Source of the DNA: Paenibacillus flagellatus
GTDB lineage: Bacteria; Bacillota; Bacilli; Paenibacillales; NBRC-103111
Reading direction: 5' to 3'
DNA: 64,000 bases
Assembly: GCF_003217775.1 (NCBI RefSeq)
Contig: NZ_QJVJ01000012.1
Location: 64,001 to 128,000 of the forward strand
Shown: one piece after another, positions 27,466 to 36,979 of the stretch
Layout: every line of letters begins with the position of its first letter
Numbering within the stretch: position 1 is the first letter of the stretch
Made by a program: the position numbers and the translations under genes
Notes under the pieces: generated by a model
Told to the model about the DNA's origin: nothing
The model's database searches: none
What the model saw: the letters and a program-made list of their open reading frames with translations, nothing else

Positions 27466-29966
27466 ACCTCATCAAAACGACAATCGGCGCATGTCTTTGC
27501 GTTTCGCTCGTCACGCTGACGCCGGCCGTTCCCGCCGTGCGGGCGGAGGGCGGGCTGTCGCAGGCGGCCGCGCCTGCGGCCGAGGCGGGCGCGGCCGGCG
27601 CTTCGATCGATACGGCTGCGGATAGGAAGGCACAGCCCGATTCTGCCGACCGCGTGCTGCGGCGGGATTTGGATATGCTGTACCGGGATTTGACGGGCAT
27701 TCCCGTATACGGAGGAACGGGCGGCGTCGGCATCCTCGGCGAGTCGGCGTTTCCGGTATCCGCTCCCGAAGGGATGGCCTCCATCGGTGCGGCCCGCTAC
27801 GGGAAAGGGCGGATCGTGTTGTCCGGCAGCGCGCAATATGCGAACCTTTCCCCGTCGGCCGACGAAGCGCAAAGGACGCTGGCGCGGAACGTGCTGCTCT
27901 GGCTGACCGACGAAGCCCATACGAACCAAGGGGGCGGCAACGACAGGACGAACCGGTACGAGGACGCTTTGGCGAGCCGGGGAAACAAAAAAATTCGGCT
28001 GGCGACGACGTCCGGCAGCTTGGCCGTCGACCCCGCGCTGCCGATTGAGGTCGTCCGCGTCGAAAGCTGGGCGAATGGGAACTTGAACCCGCAAAAGGTG
28101 GCGGTCGCCTATGCGGACGGCACGATGACCGAAGCGGATGCGGAAGCGCTCGACGACTACGTCCGGCGGGGCGGGGCCTTGATCGTCGCGCAGAACGGAC
28201 GGCCGCTCGAGAGCATTACCCGCTCCACGCCGCTCGAGGAGCGCGTCCGCATCGGCAACTGGCGCGGCGCCCGGATCAGTGCGGACTTCCCGGTGCAGAG
28301 GCTGCTCAACCGTGCCGGCTTGTCGCTCATGAACCGGGAGCTGGCGGCGGTCGCCTCGCCGACGGCGCTCACGCCCGAGCAGGCGGTGAACAACCGGATC
28401 CGCGTCCGGCTGGAGCAAGGAAAGGGGCTGGAGGAAGGAACGCTCGCCATCGAGCAAATCGACATCGGGCTCCCCGGGGCCGCCCCGGCCAAGAAGCGGC
28501 AGCTGCTGACGGACGTTTTGACGGAAACGCTCGAGACGATCACGCCGGAGACGGACCTGTACGCCTGGGCGGAGCAGGAGGTGCGGCGTTTCGGAGAGGT
28601 CGATTTCCCGATCGTCAAGGTGAACCAACCGTATCGCAACGCGCTGCTGAACTTCGAGTTCAGTCATTTCACGCTCGATCCGGGCAACGCGAAGTCTCCG
28701 TACGCGGACGATTTTCCGGGACGAGTGGCCGACGACGCCCCGACGGTGACCGGCAGGGAAGTGGAGGTGGACCTCGATTTCCCGGAGGACGTGAATTATT
28801 CGCTGCGGCTGCCGAACAAAAACTGGGTCAGCACCGGCCTGTACGCGCCTCCGGGAAAGACGGTGACGCTCGAGGTACCGGCCGGAACCGAGAACGTGTC
28901 CGTCCAAATCGGCTCGACGGACGACGACCTGCGCGGATCGTCGACGTGGAACCGGGTGCCGCTGCTCGTGCACTTCAAGAAGCTGACGCCGGGTACGGTG
29001 CAGGTCAGCAGCCCGTACGGCGGGATGATTTATTTGATCCCGATGAAGCCGACGGCGGGCAAAACCGTGACGGTGACGATAAGCGGGGCCGTTCAGGCGC
29101 CTTATTACGAGCTGGGCAAGACGACGGCCGAGCAGTGGGACGCGATGCGCGGCAGCCCGGCTACCCCGTACGCCGAGCTGAAGAGCGAGCGGATCGTGCT
29201 GACCGTGCCGTCCGAGTTTATCCGCGAGCTGACGAATCCGGAAGAGCTGATGAAGACGTGGGACGACATCGTGGACAGCTACGACGGGCTGTCCGGGCAA
29301 TCGCCGACGGCGCCGCTGCCGCATACGGCGGAGCGGTACCCCCGCTATTACGTCGTGGACCGCCAGATCAGCTCCGGGGCGCTGCACGCCGGTTACCCGA
29401 TCATGGCTCCGTTCGGCGCCGGTAAAGACTTGACGAATCTGGACTACATCAAGACGAAGGCGTGGGGGTACTGGCACGAGCTCGGGCACGAGTACCAGCA
29501 AAGCGCGTGGACGTGGGGGGACGTGGGCGAAGTGACCGTCAACATCTACTCCCTGTTCATTCAAGAGAAGTACGGAAACCCTTCGGAGCTGCTGAAGACG
29601 AAAAACGGCAAAACGTACTACCAGCGGGCGATCGACTTCCTGGAAAGCGCCGATCCGAACAAAAAATACGGCCAGCTTGACAACTACGATCGTCTCGTGC
29701 TGTTCAAGCAGCTGCAAATGGCATACGGCTGGCCGTTCTATACCCGGCTGTTCGCGCATTACCGGGAAATGCCGAAGGAGGAGCGGCCCGGAACGAATCA
29801 GCAGCAGATCGACACGTTCGCCGTGACGGCGTCCAAGCTGGCCGGGGAAGATTTGACGGAATTTTTCGTCAAATGGTCGGTCGGTTTGTCAGACGAAGGC
29901 AAGGCGCGCATCCGGGCGATGAATTTGCCGCAGCCGCAAACACCGCCTTGGACGCTTCGGGAATAG
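27462..29966 (+). CDS. Secreted M60 (enhancin-like) metallopeptidase, shorter paralogue
   Basis: The product has 834 residues with a signal peptide (about 1-28, ending PAVRA) and GGAAGGAG 8 bases before the ATG. It is colinear with the paralogue at 4,201 up to that protein's WTLRE: a gatase-like N-terminal region (GAARYGKGRIVLSGSAQYAN), a shared beta-rich part, then HELGHE at residues 672-677 with a candidate third ligand E690 in DVGEVTVNIYSL. It stops right after that point and so lacks the Ig and FIMAH domains. As a likely free extracellular glycoprotease it would strip mucin-like glycoprotein alongside the lyase and glycosidases. It is the last gene of the locus before a terminator. Confidence 0.93.
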   Translation: MNLIKTTIGACLCVSLVTLTPAVPAVRAEGGLSQAAAPAAEAGAAGASIDTAADRKAQPDSADRVLRRDLDMLYRDLTGIPVYGGTGGVGILGESAFPVSAPEGMASIGAARYGKGRIVLSGSAQYANLSPSADEAQRTLARNVLLWLTDEAHTNQGGGNDRTNRYEDALASRGNKKIRLATTSGSLAVDPALPIEVVRVESWANGNLNPQKVAVAYADGTMTEADAEALDDYVRRGGALIVAQNGRPLESITRSTPLEERVRIGNWRGARISADFPVQRLLNRAGLSLMNRELAAVASPTALTPEQAVNNRIRVRLEQGKGLEEGTLAIEQIDIGLPGAAPAKKRQLLTDVLTETLETITPETDLYAWAEQEVRRFGEVDFPIVKVNQPYRNALLNFEFSHFTLDPGNAKSPYADDFPGRVADDAPTVTGREVEVDLDFPEDVNYSLRLPNKNWVSTGLYAPPGKTVTLEVPAGTENVSVQIGSTDDDLRGSSTWNRVPLLVHFKKLTPGTVQVSSPYGGMIYLIPMKPTAGKTVTVTISGAVQAPYYELGKTTAEQWDAMRGSPATPYAELKSERIVLTVPSEFIRELTNPEELMKTWDDIVDSYDGLSGQSPTAPLPHTAERYPRYYVVDRQISSGALHAGYPIMAPFGAGKDLTNLDYIKTKAWGYWHELGHEYQQSAWTWGDVGEVTVNIYSLFIQEKYGNPSELLKTKNGKTYYQRAIDFLESADPNKKYGQLDNYDRLVLFKQLQMAYGWPFYTRLFAHYREMPKEERPGTNQQQIDTFAVTASKLAGEDLTEFFVKWSVGLSDEGKARIRAMNLPQPQTPPWTLRE

Positions 29967-29979
29967 CGGTTCGAATGCT

Positions 29980-30028
29980 GAAAAGACGCGTAACCAACCT
30001 CGGCCGAGGCGGGGAACGCGTCTTTTCG
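29980..30028. terminator. Bidirectional terminator between the glycan locus and kdpE
   Basis: GAAAAGACGCGT pairs with ACGCGTCTTTTC, with the inner palindrome CCTCGGCCGAGG at 29,998-30,009. A and T tracts on both sides allow it to end both the plus-strand glycan operon and the minus-strand kdpDE operon. Confidence 0.85.
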
Positions 30029-30110
30029 CTGCGCGGAGAACGAGGATAGGTTTGTGTCGAAAATGGGAGCATGATTGTACCGCTAGACGGCAGCAAAAAA
30101 TCGAATCCCG

Positions 30111-30806
30111 TTATTCCCGGGACAAAAAGCGATACCCGATACCCGGTTCCGTAATGATAAATTTGGGTCGAGTCGAGTCTTCCTCCAGCTTTTTGCGCAA
30201 GTGGCCGATATACACCCGCAAGTAATGGCTATCGGCCTCATGGTGCTGACCGCCCCACACTTGCTGGAGCAGCTGCCGCTGTGTCACGACTTTCCCGGCG
30301 TTGGAGGCCAATATCTTCAAAAGGTCGTACTCCGTCGGCGTCAGCTTGACCCGCTCGCCGTTCAACTCCACGATTCGCTGCGCCAGATCGATCGTCAGTT
30401 TGCCGATTTGGAGAAGGGGCTCATTCGCCGACTTGGCCACATGCCGCAGCGCCACGCGAATTCGGGCGATCAGCTCGCCCATGCCGAACGGCTTGGTCAC
30501 GTAATCGTCGGCGCCGCTGTCCAGCGCCGCAATCTTGTCTTCCTCCCGGTCTTTTGCCGTCAGGACGATGACCGGCACACTCGACCAGTCCCGGATGCGG
30601 CTAAGCACGTCCATGCCGGACAGGTCCGGCAGCCCGAGATCGAGCACGATCAAATCCGGAACGATCATGGACGCCTGCCGCACGCCTTCCTCGCCTGTAG
30701 ACGCTTCGTGAATGTCGAATTGATGCGCCTGCAACGTCACTTTCAGAAGCTTGCGAATTTGAGGCTCGTCATCGACGATCAAAATGCGGGCGCCGTGCTC
30801 ATTCAT
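30111..30806 (-). CDS. kdpE: KdpE response regulator
   Basis: The product has 231 residues. The start at ATG 30,806 has GGGGGG 6 bases upstream; the ATG at 30,812 is too close to it. The receiver domain has the acidic pair in VDDEP, phosphoacceptor D56 in LIVLDLGLPDLSG and Lys in DYVTKPFGMGELIARIRVAL. The winged helix carries LTPTEYDLLKILASNAGKVV and YIGHLRKKLEED. It matches KdpE in sequence and lies next to the kinase, overlapping its 3' end by 8 bases. It should activate kdpFABC under potassium limitation, probably from an A/T-rich site in 32,447-32,520. Confidence 0.94.
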   Translation of the reverse strand: MNEHGARILIVDDEPQIRKLLKVTLQAHQFDIHEASTGEEGVRQASMIVPDLIVLDLGLPDLSGMDVLSRIRDWSSVPVIVLTAKDREEDKIAALDSGADDYVTKPFGMGELIARIRVALRHVAKSANEPLLQIGKLTIDLAQRIVELNGERVKLTPTEYDLLKILASNAGKVVTQRQLLQQVWGGQHHEADSHYLRVYIGHLRKKLEEDSTRPKFIITEPGIGYRFLSRE

Positions 30807-32364
30807 GGTCATCCCCCCCTGATCCCTTTTCTTGAGGCGCCGCGTCTGGTCCGCTTCGTTCGTTCAGGGGAAGCGCAATTCGAATCACGGTGCCTTGAGG
30901 CCGATTCGGCTTCGCCGAAATCGTCCCCCCGTGAAGCTCCACGATCCCTTTGCAAATCGCCAATCCCAGTCCCGTACCGGTCACATGCACGGTTGCATCG
31001 GAGCGATAAAATTTTTCGAATATCCGATCGTATTCGTCGGCGGCCAGTCCGTTCCCTCGATCGGCGACGGAGAGGATCAGTTCGTCTTCATCGGCCGAAA
31101 CGGAGATATCGATTTCGCTGCGATCCGGGCTATATTTGATCGCGTTGCCGAGCACATTGACCAGCACCTGCTCCAACAACCCTTCGTCGCCCGGCACCGG
31201 AGGGACGCATTCCGGCAGCCGTACCCTTATCTTGCGATGCTGCTGAAAATCTTTGACCTGAGCCAGGGCGACACCGATCAAATCCTCCACGTCGCACCAA
31301 CGCTTCCTTAGACGCAGCATCCCGCTTTCCAATTGCGCCATGCCAAGTAAATTTTTCACCAATCGATTCATACGCAGGGCGCCGTCCCTGATCGTCGAGA
31401 GCAGTTCCGTCCGATCCTCCGCCGAGAACAGCGGATCGCCCTCGATAAGTGCGGTTGCCGAGCCGATCATGGTCGCCAACGGTGTACGAAGCTCATGGGA
31501 GACGGAATCCAAAATCGCGGTGCGCAGTCGTTCCGATTCTGCCGTCAAATGGGCGATTTTGGCTTTCTCCGCCAACTCCGCGCGGGCTATCGCGCTTGCC
31601 GCCAAACCGCCGAGAGCATCCAGCAGAAGCCGTTGATCGGTGGAGAACTCGCCGTTCCATTCTTTTAGATTAATCGCCAACACCCCGTATACGCGGTCCT
31701 CGGTCCGGAGCGGAACGTAATAACCCGGAGATTCTTTTAACGTAGGGGACCCTTTTCCGGCCGGTTGGCCGTGCTCGTATACCCATTTGGCTATAACCTT
31801 TTCTCCATCGCCTTCTCCCCAATCGTTGTGAGCGGCGGACCGGTGGGCGAGTATCAGCCTGTTGTCGTCATTCGCCATATACACGGCGACTTCCGCGCCG
31901 ACGGTCAGCGATATTTGCCGGGAGACGTTATCCAGCAAGGAAGGGACGTCCGCGAAGGCGCTAATTTGTCGGCTTAGCGCATAGAGTGCGGCCGTATGCG
32001 CCTCTCTCCGCTTGGAAACGTGCAACTGCTGCTTTAGCCTGGCCGCCAAGCTGGCCGTTAGCGCGGCTACCGCCAAATAAACGCCGAATGAAACCAAATA
32101 GCGCAAGTCCGCCACCGTGAAGCTTAACACGGGAGGGACGAAGTAGAAATCGAACGCCAATACACTCAAGACCGCCGCGAAGAAAGCGGGGCGGCTTCCC
32201 CAATAGACCGCGCTTATAAGCACGGGAAATAAAAAAACAAGCGCGATATTGACCAAATCGAAAGCGAGTCCAAACGGATGCAAGGCTGCTGTCAGTAGAG
32301 CGATCATCATCGTGACGCTTGCATAAGGCATCCACGGCTTGCCGAAGAGCTTAGGCTTAAGCAC
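30799..32364 (-). CDS. kdpD: KdpD kinase half (DUF4118-GAF-HisKA-HATPase), lacking the N-terminal sensor
   Basis: The product has 521 residues from a GTG start preceded by GGCGGGAAG. It equals the C-terminal half of KdpD. The four-helix DUF4118 membrane domain is at about residues 12-105 (FPVLISAVYWGSRPAFFAAV). A GAF domain follows (about 135-265), then HisKA with H290 in SVSHELRTPLATMIGS, then HATPase (NVLGNAIKYS, DRGNGLAADEYDRIF, GTGLGLAICKGIVELHGG). The usual 400-residue N-terminal KdpD and USP domains are absent. They are supplied, twice over, by the separate gene at 37,689. A split KdpD with a non-kinase partner is known in some Gram-positives; interaction here is inferred. Confidence 0.92.
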   Translation of the reverse strand: MLKPKLFGKPWMPYASVTMMIALLTAALHPFGLAFDLVNIALVFLFPVLISAVYWGSRPAFFAAVLSVLAFDFYFVPPVLSFTVADLRYLVSFGVYLAVAALTASLAARLKQQLHVSKRREAHTAALYALSRQISAFADVPSLLDNVSRQISLTVGAEVAVYMANDDNRLILAHRSAAHNDWGEGDGEKVIAKWVYEHGQPAGKGSPTLKESPGYYVPLRTEDRVYGVLAINLKEWNGEFSTDQRLLLDALGGLAASAIARAELAEKAKIAHLTAESERLRTAILDSVSHELRTPLATMIGSATALIEGDPLFSAEDRTELLSTIRDGALRMNRLVKNLLGMAQLESGMLRLRKRWCDVEDLIGVALAQVKDFQQHRKIRVRLPECVPPVPGDEGLLEQVLVNVLGNAIKYSPDRSEIDISVSADEDELILSVADRGNGLAADEYDRIFEKFYRSDATVHVTGTGLGLAICKGIVELHGGTISAKPNRPQGTVIRIALPLNERSGPDAAPQEKGSGGDDHE

Positions 32365-32616
32365 GTTGTATCACTTCCCGCCTTCCTTATTCCGGCCCCT
32401 TTCCATGACAGGACATGGTCCCGGAAACGGTAATCCGAATCCAATGTACCGTAAAAAACGGATAAAAGATATCGCATTCGGCGTAAAAATTCCATAAAAA
32501 TCGAGATAAAGGGGTGAAACGGCAAGTATTGGCGAGAAATACGGAGATCGCCTGTGAAGAGAACGCTATCTCCATCGTTTCGCTCCCTATATCGACGGAC
32601 ACGCAACGCGTGCTGC
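32365..32616. other. Non-coding divergent region of the kdp genes
   Basis: No convincing gene is present. It carries an A/T-rich block (32,447-32,520) with CCGT-AAAAA-ACGG and repeated GTAAAAA motifs, a candidate KdpE binding region for the kdpF-side promoter and possibly for kdpDE. Confidence 0.4.
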
Positions 32617-32645
32617 TTTACACCTGGCATGGAGGGGAGTAAGAT
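32617..32645 (+). promoter_or_regulatory. Sigma-A-like promoter of the kdp riboswitch transcript
   Basis: TTTACA (32,617-32,622) and TAAGAT (32,640-32,645) are separated by exactly 17 bases. The predicted start near 32,652 lies about 30 bases before the riboswitch aptamer, as expected. Confidence 0.7.
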
Positions 32646-32680
32646 ACGATCCATGAATGGAACGATTTCCATTCCGAAAT

Positions 32681-32870
32681 CGCTGAATTTCCGATCAGGA
32701 AAACGGGGGAACCAATCGCGGTTCGCGGATCGGGCTTGTGTGAGAGCGAGCCGGCCGGAGCCGCATGGGGTGAATCCTTGTGCCGATGTACGACAATGGG
32801 CACAAGGTAGGGCGACTCTCACCGCCCGAATCCGTCAGCTAACCTCGTAAGCGCAAGGGAGAGGCAACCA
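32681..32870 (+). ncRNA. c-di-AMP riboswitch (ydaO/yuaA class) upstream of kdp
   Basis: The conserved blocks of the ydaO/yuaA aptamer occur in order: ACGGGGGAACC near 32,703, ATCGGGCTT near 32,729, ATGGGGTGAATCC at about 32,765-32,777, GGTAGGG near 32,806, and CCCGAATCCGTCAGCTAACC at 32,825-32,844, then TCGTAAGCG. CGCT (32,681-32,684) can pair with AGCG (32,850-32,853) to form P1. In this class c-di-AMP binding promotes transcription termination, and a terminator follows at 32,916. High c-di-AMP, which signals ample potassium, should therefore shut down kdp. Confidence 0.93.
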
Positions 32871-32915
32871 TCGATCGTCATTCCGACGACACGGTTTATT
32901 CGGCCGTGCCAGAAG

Positions 32916-32958
32916 AAGCCGCTAGAGGAGACCTTCTCCGTTCGCAGGCTTTTTTTTG
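32916..32958 (+). terminator. Riboswitch-controlled intrinsic terminator
   Basis: AAGCC (32,916) pairs with GGCTT (32,947) around an inner GGAGA/TCTCC stem, followed by a run of T. It stands between the c-di-AMP aptamer and the first kdp-operon ORF. Confidence 0.8.
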
Positions 32959-33005
32959 TTGCCTTCTCTGACGACTTGAACGACATCGTTGTTGGAGGGA
33001 TTCGA

Positions 33006-33116
33006 ATGTTGGATCTATACATGATTGTGATCCTTGCAGGTACCTATATCCTGTTCGCCGGTTTCATGGCCTGGTGCGGCAAGGTGATCGAGGATACGGG
33101 AGGGGAACGCGAATGA
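33006..33116 (+). CDS. 36-residue membrane microprotein upstream of kdpF
   Basis: The ORF begins with ATG at 33,006 behind TTGGAGGGATTCGA and ends in a TGA that overlaps the kdpF start (ATGA), so it is translationally coupled. The peptide has one transmembrane helix (LYMIVILAGTYILFAGFMAW), then Cys-Gly-Lys and a charged tail ending in GGERE. It is not KdpF, which follows. Its place as first ORF after the riboswitch, strong ribosome binding site and KdpF-like size suggest a small subunit or regulator of the Kdp pump. I do not recognise a named family. Confidence 0.7.
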   Translation: MLDLYMIVILAGTYILFAGFMAWCGKVIEDTGGERE

Positions 33117-33190
33117 TCATTGTTTATGCATGCACCGTATTTCTTTTTCTTTACTTGGTCTACGCATTGATGCACCCGGAGAAGTTTTAA
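33113..33190 (+). CDS. kdpF: KdpF small subunit of the K+-transporting ATPase
   Basis: The product has 25 residues: a single hydrophobic helix (VYACTVFLFLYLVYALMHPE) with the family ending YALMHPEKF. GGGAGGGGAAC precedes the ATG, which overlaps the preceding microprotein stop. KdpF stabilises the KdpABC complex in the membrane. kdpA follows 31 bases later. Confidence 0.88.
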   Translation: MIIVYACTVFLFLYLVYALMHPEKF

Positions 33191-33221
33191 CGGGTCGGGA
33201 TAAGGGAGGGCATCGTTAACC

Positions 33222-34901
33222 ATGGGCATTTTGCAGATTGTCGTCGTGATCGTGCTGCTGATCCTGTCGGTCAAACCGATGGGCACTTATTTGTACAACG
33301 TTTTCCGCAATGAGGCGAACGTCACGGACAAATGGTTCGCGTGGGCCGAAAAACCGATCTTTGCCTTGATCGGATTGAAGGAACGCAAGGGCATGACTTG
33401 GAAAACATACGGCCTCGGCTTTCTGTTAACCAATATCGCGATGGCGGCCGTCGGTTATTTCATACTGAGGACGCAAAAGTTTTTGCCGTTCAATCCGAAC
33501 GGGATCGACAACATGGAACAGACGCTGACGTTCAATACGGTCATCAGCTTCATGACCAACACGAACTTGCAGCATTACAGCGGGGAAACGGGGCTGTCTT
33601 ACTTTTCCCAGATGGCCGTTATCATGATGATGATGTTCACGTCCGCCGCGACGGGCTTGTGCGTCGCCATCGCGTTCGTAAGAGGAATCACGAGCAAAGG
33701 ACGAACGATCGGGAACTTCTTCGAGGATTTCGTCAAGGCGCATACGCGCATCTTTTTCCCGCTCGCCTTTATCGTCGCGATGATTCTGGTCGCTTTCCAG
33801 GTTCCGCAAACGCTGAAGCCGACGCTGTCCGTAACGGGCCTCGAAGGACAGGAACAGAAAATCGCCATCGGACCGGTCGCTTCTTTGGAATCCATCAAGC
33901 ATTTGGGTACGAACGGCGGTGGATTTTTCGGTGCAAACTCGGCCCATCCGTTCGAAAATCCGAACGGGGTCACCAACGTGATCGAAATGTTGTCCATGTG
34001 GATGGTGGCGGCGGCACTCCCTTACACGTTCGGCTTGTTCGCCAAAAGCCGCAAGCAGGGCTGGGTCATTTTCTCGGCGATGATGATCTTGTTTGTTATG
34101 TTCTTGTCGTTGGCGTACGTATCCGAATCCAACGGCAATCCGGCGATGAACAGACTGGGCATCGACGCCTCCCAAGGCAGCATGGAAGGAAAAGAAGTGC
34201 GATTCGGCATCCCGCAATCCGCCTTGTTCACGACAGTAACGACGGCGGCAACGACCGGTACGGTCAACAATATGCACGATACGCTGACGCCGCTCGGCGG
34301 AATAACGCCGCTTGCACTTATGATGCTGAACTGCGTGTTCGGCGGCAAAGGCGTCGGTCTGGTCAACATGCTGATGTACGCGATCTTGGCCGTGTTCTTG
34401 TGCGGTTTGATGGTTGGGCGGACGCCGGAGTTTTTGGGACGCAAAATCGAAGCGCGCGAGATGAAGCTGATCGCGATCGCGATATTGACCCATCCGCTAA
34501 TCATCTTGGCTCCGACCGCCATTGCGTTCGGGTCGGAGCTCGGCAAAGCGGCTATTACGAATCCAAGCTTCCACGGCATTTCGCAAGTCTTGTATGAATA
34601 CACCTCCTCTGCGGCCAACAACGGCTCGGGCTTCGAGGGGCTCGGCGACAATACGCCGTTTTGGAATATGTCCACGGGGCTCGTCATGCTATTCGGCCGT
34701 TACATTTCCATGCTCGCGCTTCTGGCGGTCGCCGGATCTCTCATGCGCAAGCAATGGGTTCCGGAGACGATCGGTACGTTCCGTACGGATAACGGCCTGT
34801 TCGCCGGAATTTTAGTGGGCACCGTGCTGATTATCGGGGCGCTGACGTTTTTGCCGGCGATCGTGCTGGGTCCCATTGCGGAATATTTGACGATTCGTTG
34901 A
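33222..34901 (+). CDS. kdpA: KdpA, potassium-binding channel-like subunit
   Basis: The product has 559 residues with about ten membrane helices, as usual for the family; GGGAGGG precedes the ATG. Selectivity-filter stretches are visible: [11 protein letters not shown] in the first repeat, [19 protein letters not shown] in the second, GLVNM-region glycines in the third and [14 protein letters not shown] in the fourth. KdpA selects K+ and passes it into the KdpB transport site. The kdpB start lies 20 bases past the stop. Confidence 0.97.
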   Translation: MGILQIVVVIVLLILSVKPMGTYLYNVFRNEANVTDKWFAWAEKPIFALIGLKERKGMTWKTYGLGFLLTNIAMAAVGYFILRTQKFLPFNPNGIDNMEQTLTFNTVISFMTNTNLQHYSGETGLSYFSQMAVIMMMMFTSAATGLCVAIAFVRGITSKGRTIGNFFEDFVKAHTRIFFPLAFIVAMILVAFQVPQTLKPTLSVTGLEGQEQKIAIGPVASLESIKHLGTNGGGFFGANSAHPFENPNGVTNVIEMLSMWMVAAALPYTFGLFAKSRKQGWVIFSAMMILFVMFLSLAYVSESNGNPAMNRLGIDASQGSMEGKEVRFGIPQSALFTTVTTAATTGTVNNMHDTLTPLGGITPLALMMLNCVFGGKGVGLVNMLMYAILAVFLCGLMVGRTPEFLGRKIEAREMKLIAIAILTHPLIILAPTAIAFGSELGKAAITNPSFHGISQVLYEYTSSAANNGSGFEGLGDNTPFWNMSTGLVMLFGRYISMLALLAVAGSLMRKQWVPETIGTFRTDNGLFAGILVGTVLIIGALTFLPAIVLGPIAEYLTIR

Positions 34902-34921
34902 TAAAGAGGTGGACTGCGACC

Positions 34922-36952
34922 ATGAGTACGAATAGGAAGAAATCGGTGACCGGCGACATCGTCATAAACGCCGTCAAAGACAGCTTCATCAAACTGAATC
35001 CCATCGCCATGGCGAAAAATCCGGTCATGTTCGTCGTCGAGGTTGGGACGTTCATCGTACTTCTGATGACCTTGATTCCGGGTTACTTCGGCACGGAAGA
35101 AAGCATGGGCTTCAACTTGACCGTATTTCTGATCCTGCTTTTTACGGTATTGTTCGCCAACTTCGCGGAAGCGTTGGCGGAGGGCCGCGGCAAAGCGCAA
35201 GCCGATTCGCTCAAGAAGACGAAGAAGGAGATAACGGCGAACATAGACGTAAACGGCGTTATGAAGCAAGTACCGTCATCCGACCTTCGCAAAGGCGATA
35301 TCGTCGTCGTGTCGCAGGGCGAACTAATTCCCGGCGACGGCGAGGTGATCGAAGGGTTGGCATCCGTCGACGAATCGGCGATAACGGGAGAATCGGCACC
35401 GGTCATCAAGGAAGCCGGCGGCGACTTCGGTTCCGTAACGGGGGGGACCCGCGTCGTAAGCGATCGGATCCGAGTGAAGATGACGAGCGATCCCGGCGAG
35501 TCGTTCCTCGATCGGATGATCGCGTTGGTCGAAGGGGCGAAGCGGCAGAAGACGCCGAATGAAATCGCGCTGAATACGTTGCTTACGAGCCTGACGCTCA
35601 TTTTTCTGATTGTCGTCGTGACACTCGCCCCGATTGCGAAATATTTGGAAATCGGGCTTTCCGTCCCGGTCCTCATTTCGCTGCTCGTCTGCTTGATTCC
35701 GACGACGATCGGCGGATTGCTGTCCGCGATCGGAATTGCGGGCATGGACCGCGTGACGCAGTTCAATGTGATCGCCATGTCCGGCAAAGCGGTGGAAGCG
35801 TCGGGCGACATCAACACGATGATACTGGACAAAACGGGGACGATCACGTTCGGCAACCGGATGGCAAGCGAATTTGTCCCCGTCGGCTCCGAGAACGTTA
35901 TGACGGTTGCAGAATGGGCGGCGATCGGATCCGTGAAGGACGAGACGCCGGAAGGCCGCTCGGTGCTGGAATTGATGAAGAAGCAAGGACTCTCTTATGA
36001 CGAATCCGTTCCGATTGACGGGGAATTCATCGCATTCAAAGCCGAAACCCGCATGAGCGGCATCGATTTGAAGGACGGACGCAAAGTCCGCAAAGGTGCG
36101 GTCGATGCCGTCAAAAAGTGGGTGGAAGCCCAAGGCGGATCCATTCCGTCCGATTTGGAACAAAAAGGAAATTCAATTGCCAAAGAAGGCGGTACGCCTC
36201 TCGCCGTAGCCGTAGACAACTCCATTTTCGGATTGATTTATTTAAAGGATACGGTCAAACCGGGAATGCGGGAGAGGTTTGATCAGCTGCGCAAAATGGG
36301 GATCAAAACGATGATGTGCACGGGCGACAACCCGCTCACAGCGGCCACGATCGCCCTCGAAGCCGGCGTGGACGATTTTATCGCGGAAAGCAAGCCGGAG
36401 GATAAAATCGCGGTCATTCGCCGGGAGCAGGCGGAAGGCAAGCTCGTGGCGATGACGGGAGACGGCACGAACGACGCCCCGGCGCTGGCGCAAGCGGACG
36501 TCGGGCTCGCGATGAACAGCGGTACGGTGGCGGCAAAAGAAGCGGCGAACATGGTCGATTTGGACTCCGATCCGTCGAAAATCATCGAAGTCGTCGCGAT
36601 CGGCAAGCAACTGCTCATGACGCGCGGCGCCTTGACCACGTTCAGCATCGCCAACGATGTGGCCAAATATTTCGCCATCATCCCGGCGATGTTCACGCTG
36701 GCCATTCCCGAAATGGAAGTATTGAACGTCATGAAGCTCGGCTCGCCGCTCTCGGCCATATTGTCTGCGCTCATTTTCAACGCAATCATTATTCCGCTGC
36801 TTATTCCGCTCGCCATGAAAGGGGTCGCGTATAAGCCGATGAGCTCGACGAAGCTGCTGCAGCGCAATATTTTCGTTTACGGTCTGGGCGGCATCGCCGT
36901 TCCGTTCGTCGGGATCAAGCTGATCGATCTTGTCGTTCATTTGTGGATTTAA
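34922..36952 (+). CDS. kdpB: KdpB, P-type ATPase catalytic subunit
   Basis: The product has 676 residues from ATG 34,922 behind AAAGAGGTGG; an in-frame TTG at 34,898 overlaps kdpA and has no ribosome binding site. The phosphorylation motif is DKTGT with D303. The actuator loop TGES is present with S158, the residue whose phosphorylation inhibits E. coli KdpB (S162 there). The hinge motif [20 protein letters not shown] and membrane segment [20 protein letters not shown] are intact. It hydrolyses ATP to drive K+ uptake with KdpA and KdpC. Confidence 0.97.
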   Translation: MSTNRKKSVTGDIVINAVKDSFIKLNPIAMAKNPVMFVVEVGTFIVLLMTLIPGYFGTEESMGFNLTVFLILLFTVLFANFAEALAEGRGKAQADSLKKTKKEITANIDVNGVMKQVPSSDLRKGDIVVVSQGELIPGDGEVIEGLASVDESAITGESAPVIKEAGGDFGSVTGGTRVVSDRIRVKMTSDPGESFLDRMIALVEGAKRQKTPNEIALNTLLTSLTLIFLIVVVTLAPIAKYLEIGLSVPVLISLLVCLIPTTIGGLLSAIGIAGMDRVTQFNVIAMSGKAVEASGDINTMILDKTGTITFGNRMASEFVPVGSENVMTVAEWAAIGSVKDETPEGRSVLELMKKQGLSYDESVPIDGEFIAFKAETRMSGIDLKDGRKVRKGAVDAVKKWVEAQGGSIPSDLEQKGNSIAKEGGTPLAVAVDNSIFGLIYLKDTVKPGMRERFDQLRKMGIKTMMCTGDNPLTAATIALEAGVDDFIAESKPEDKIAVIRREQAEGKLVAMTGDGTNDAPALAQADVGLAMNSGTVAAKEAANMVDLDSDPSKIIEVVAIGKQLLMTRGALTTFSIANDVAKYFAIIPAMFTLAIPEMEVLNVMKLGSPLSAILSALIFNAIIIPLLIPLAMKGVAYKPMSSTKLLQRNIFVYGLGGIAVPFVGIKLIDLVVHLWI

Positions 36953-36979
36953 ATAAAGACCATGAGAGGGATGCAAAGG

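Noticed and set aside
18296-29759. Long antisense frames over the binding protein, permeases, AraC regulator, GH88 and second M60 genes
   Set aside because: All are mirror frames typical of GC-rich coding DNA, with His/Arg/Gln-rich products and no ribosome binding sites.
32554-32850. Open frames across the kdp leader
   Set aside because: They overlap the c-di-AMP riboswitch, whose conserved blocks explain the sequence; no ribosome binding site or domain supports them.
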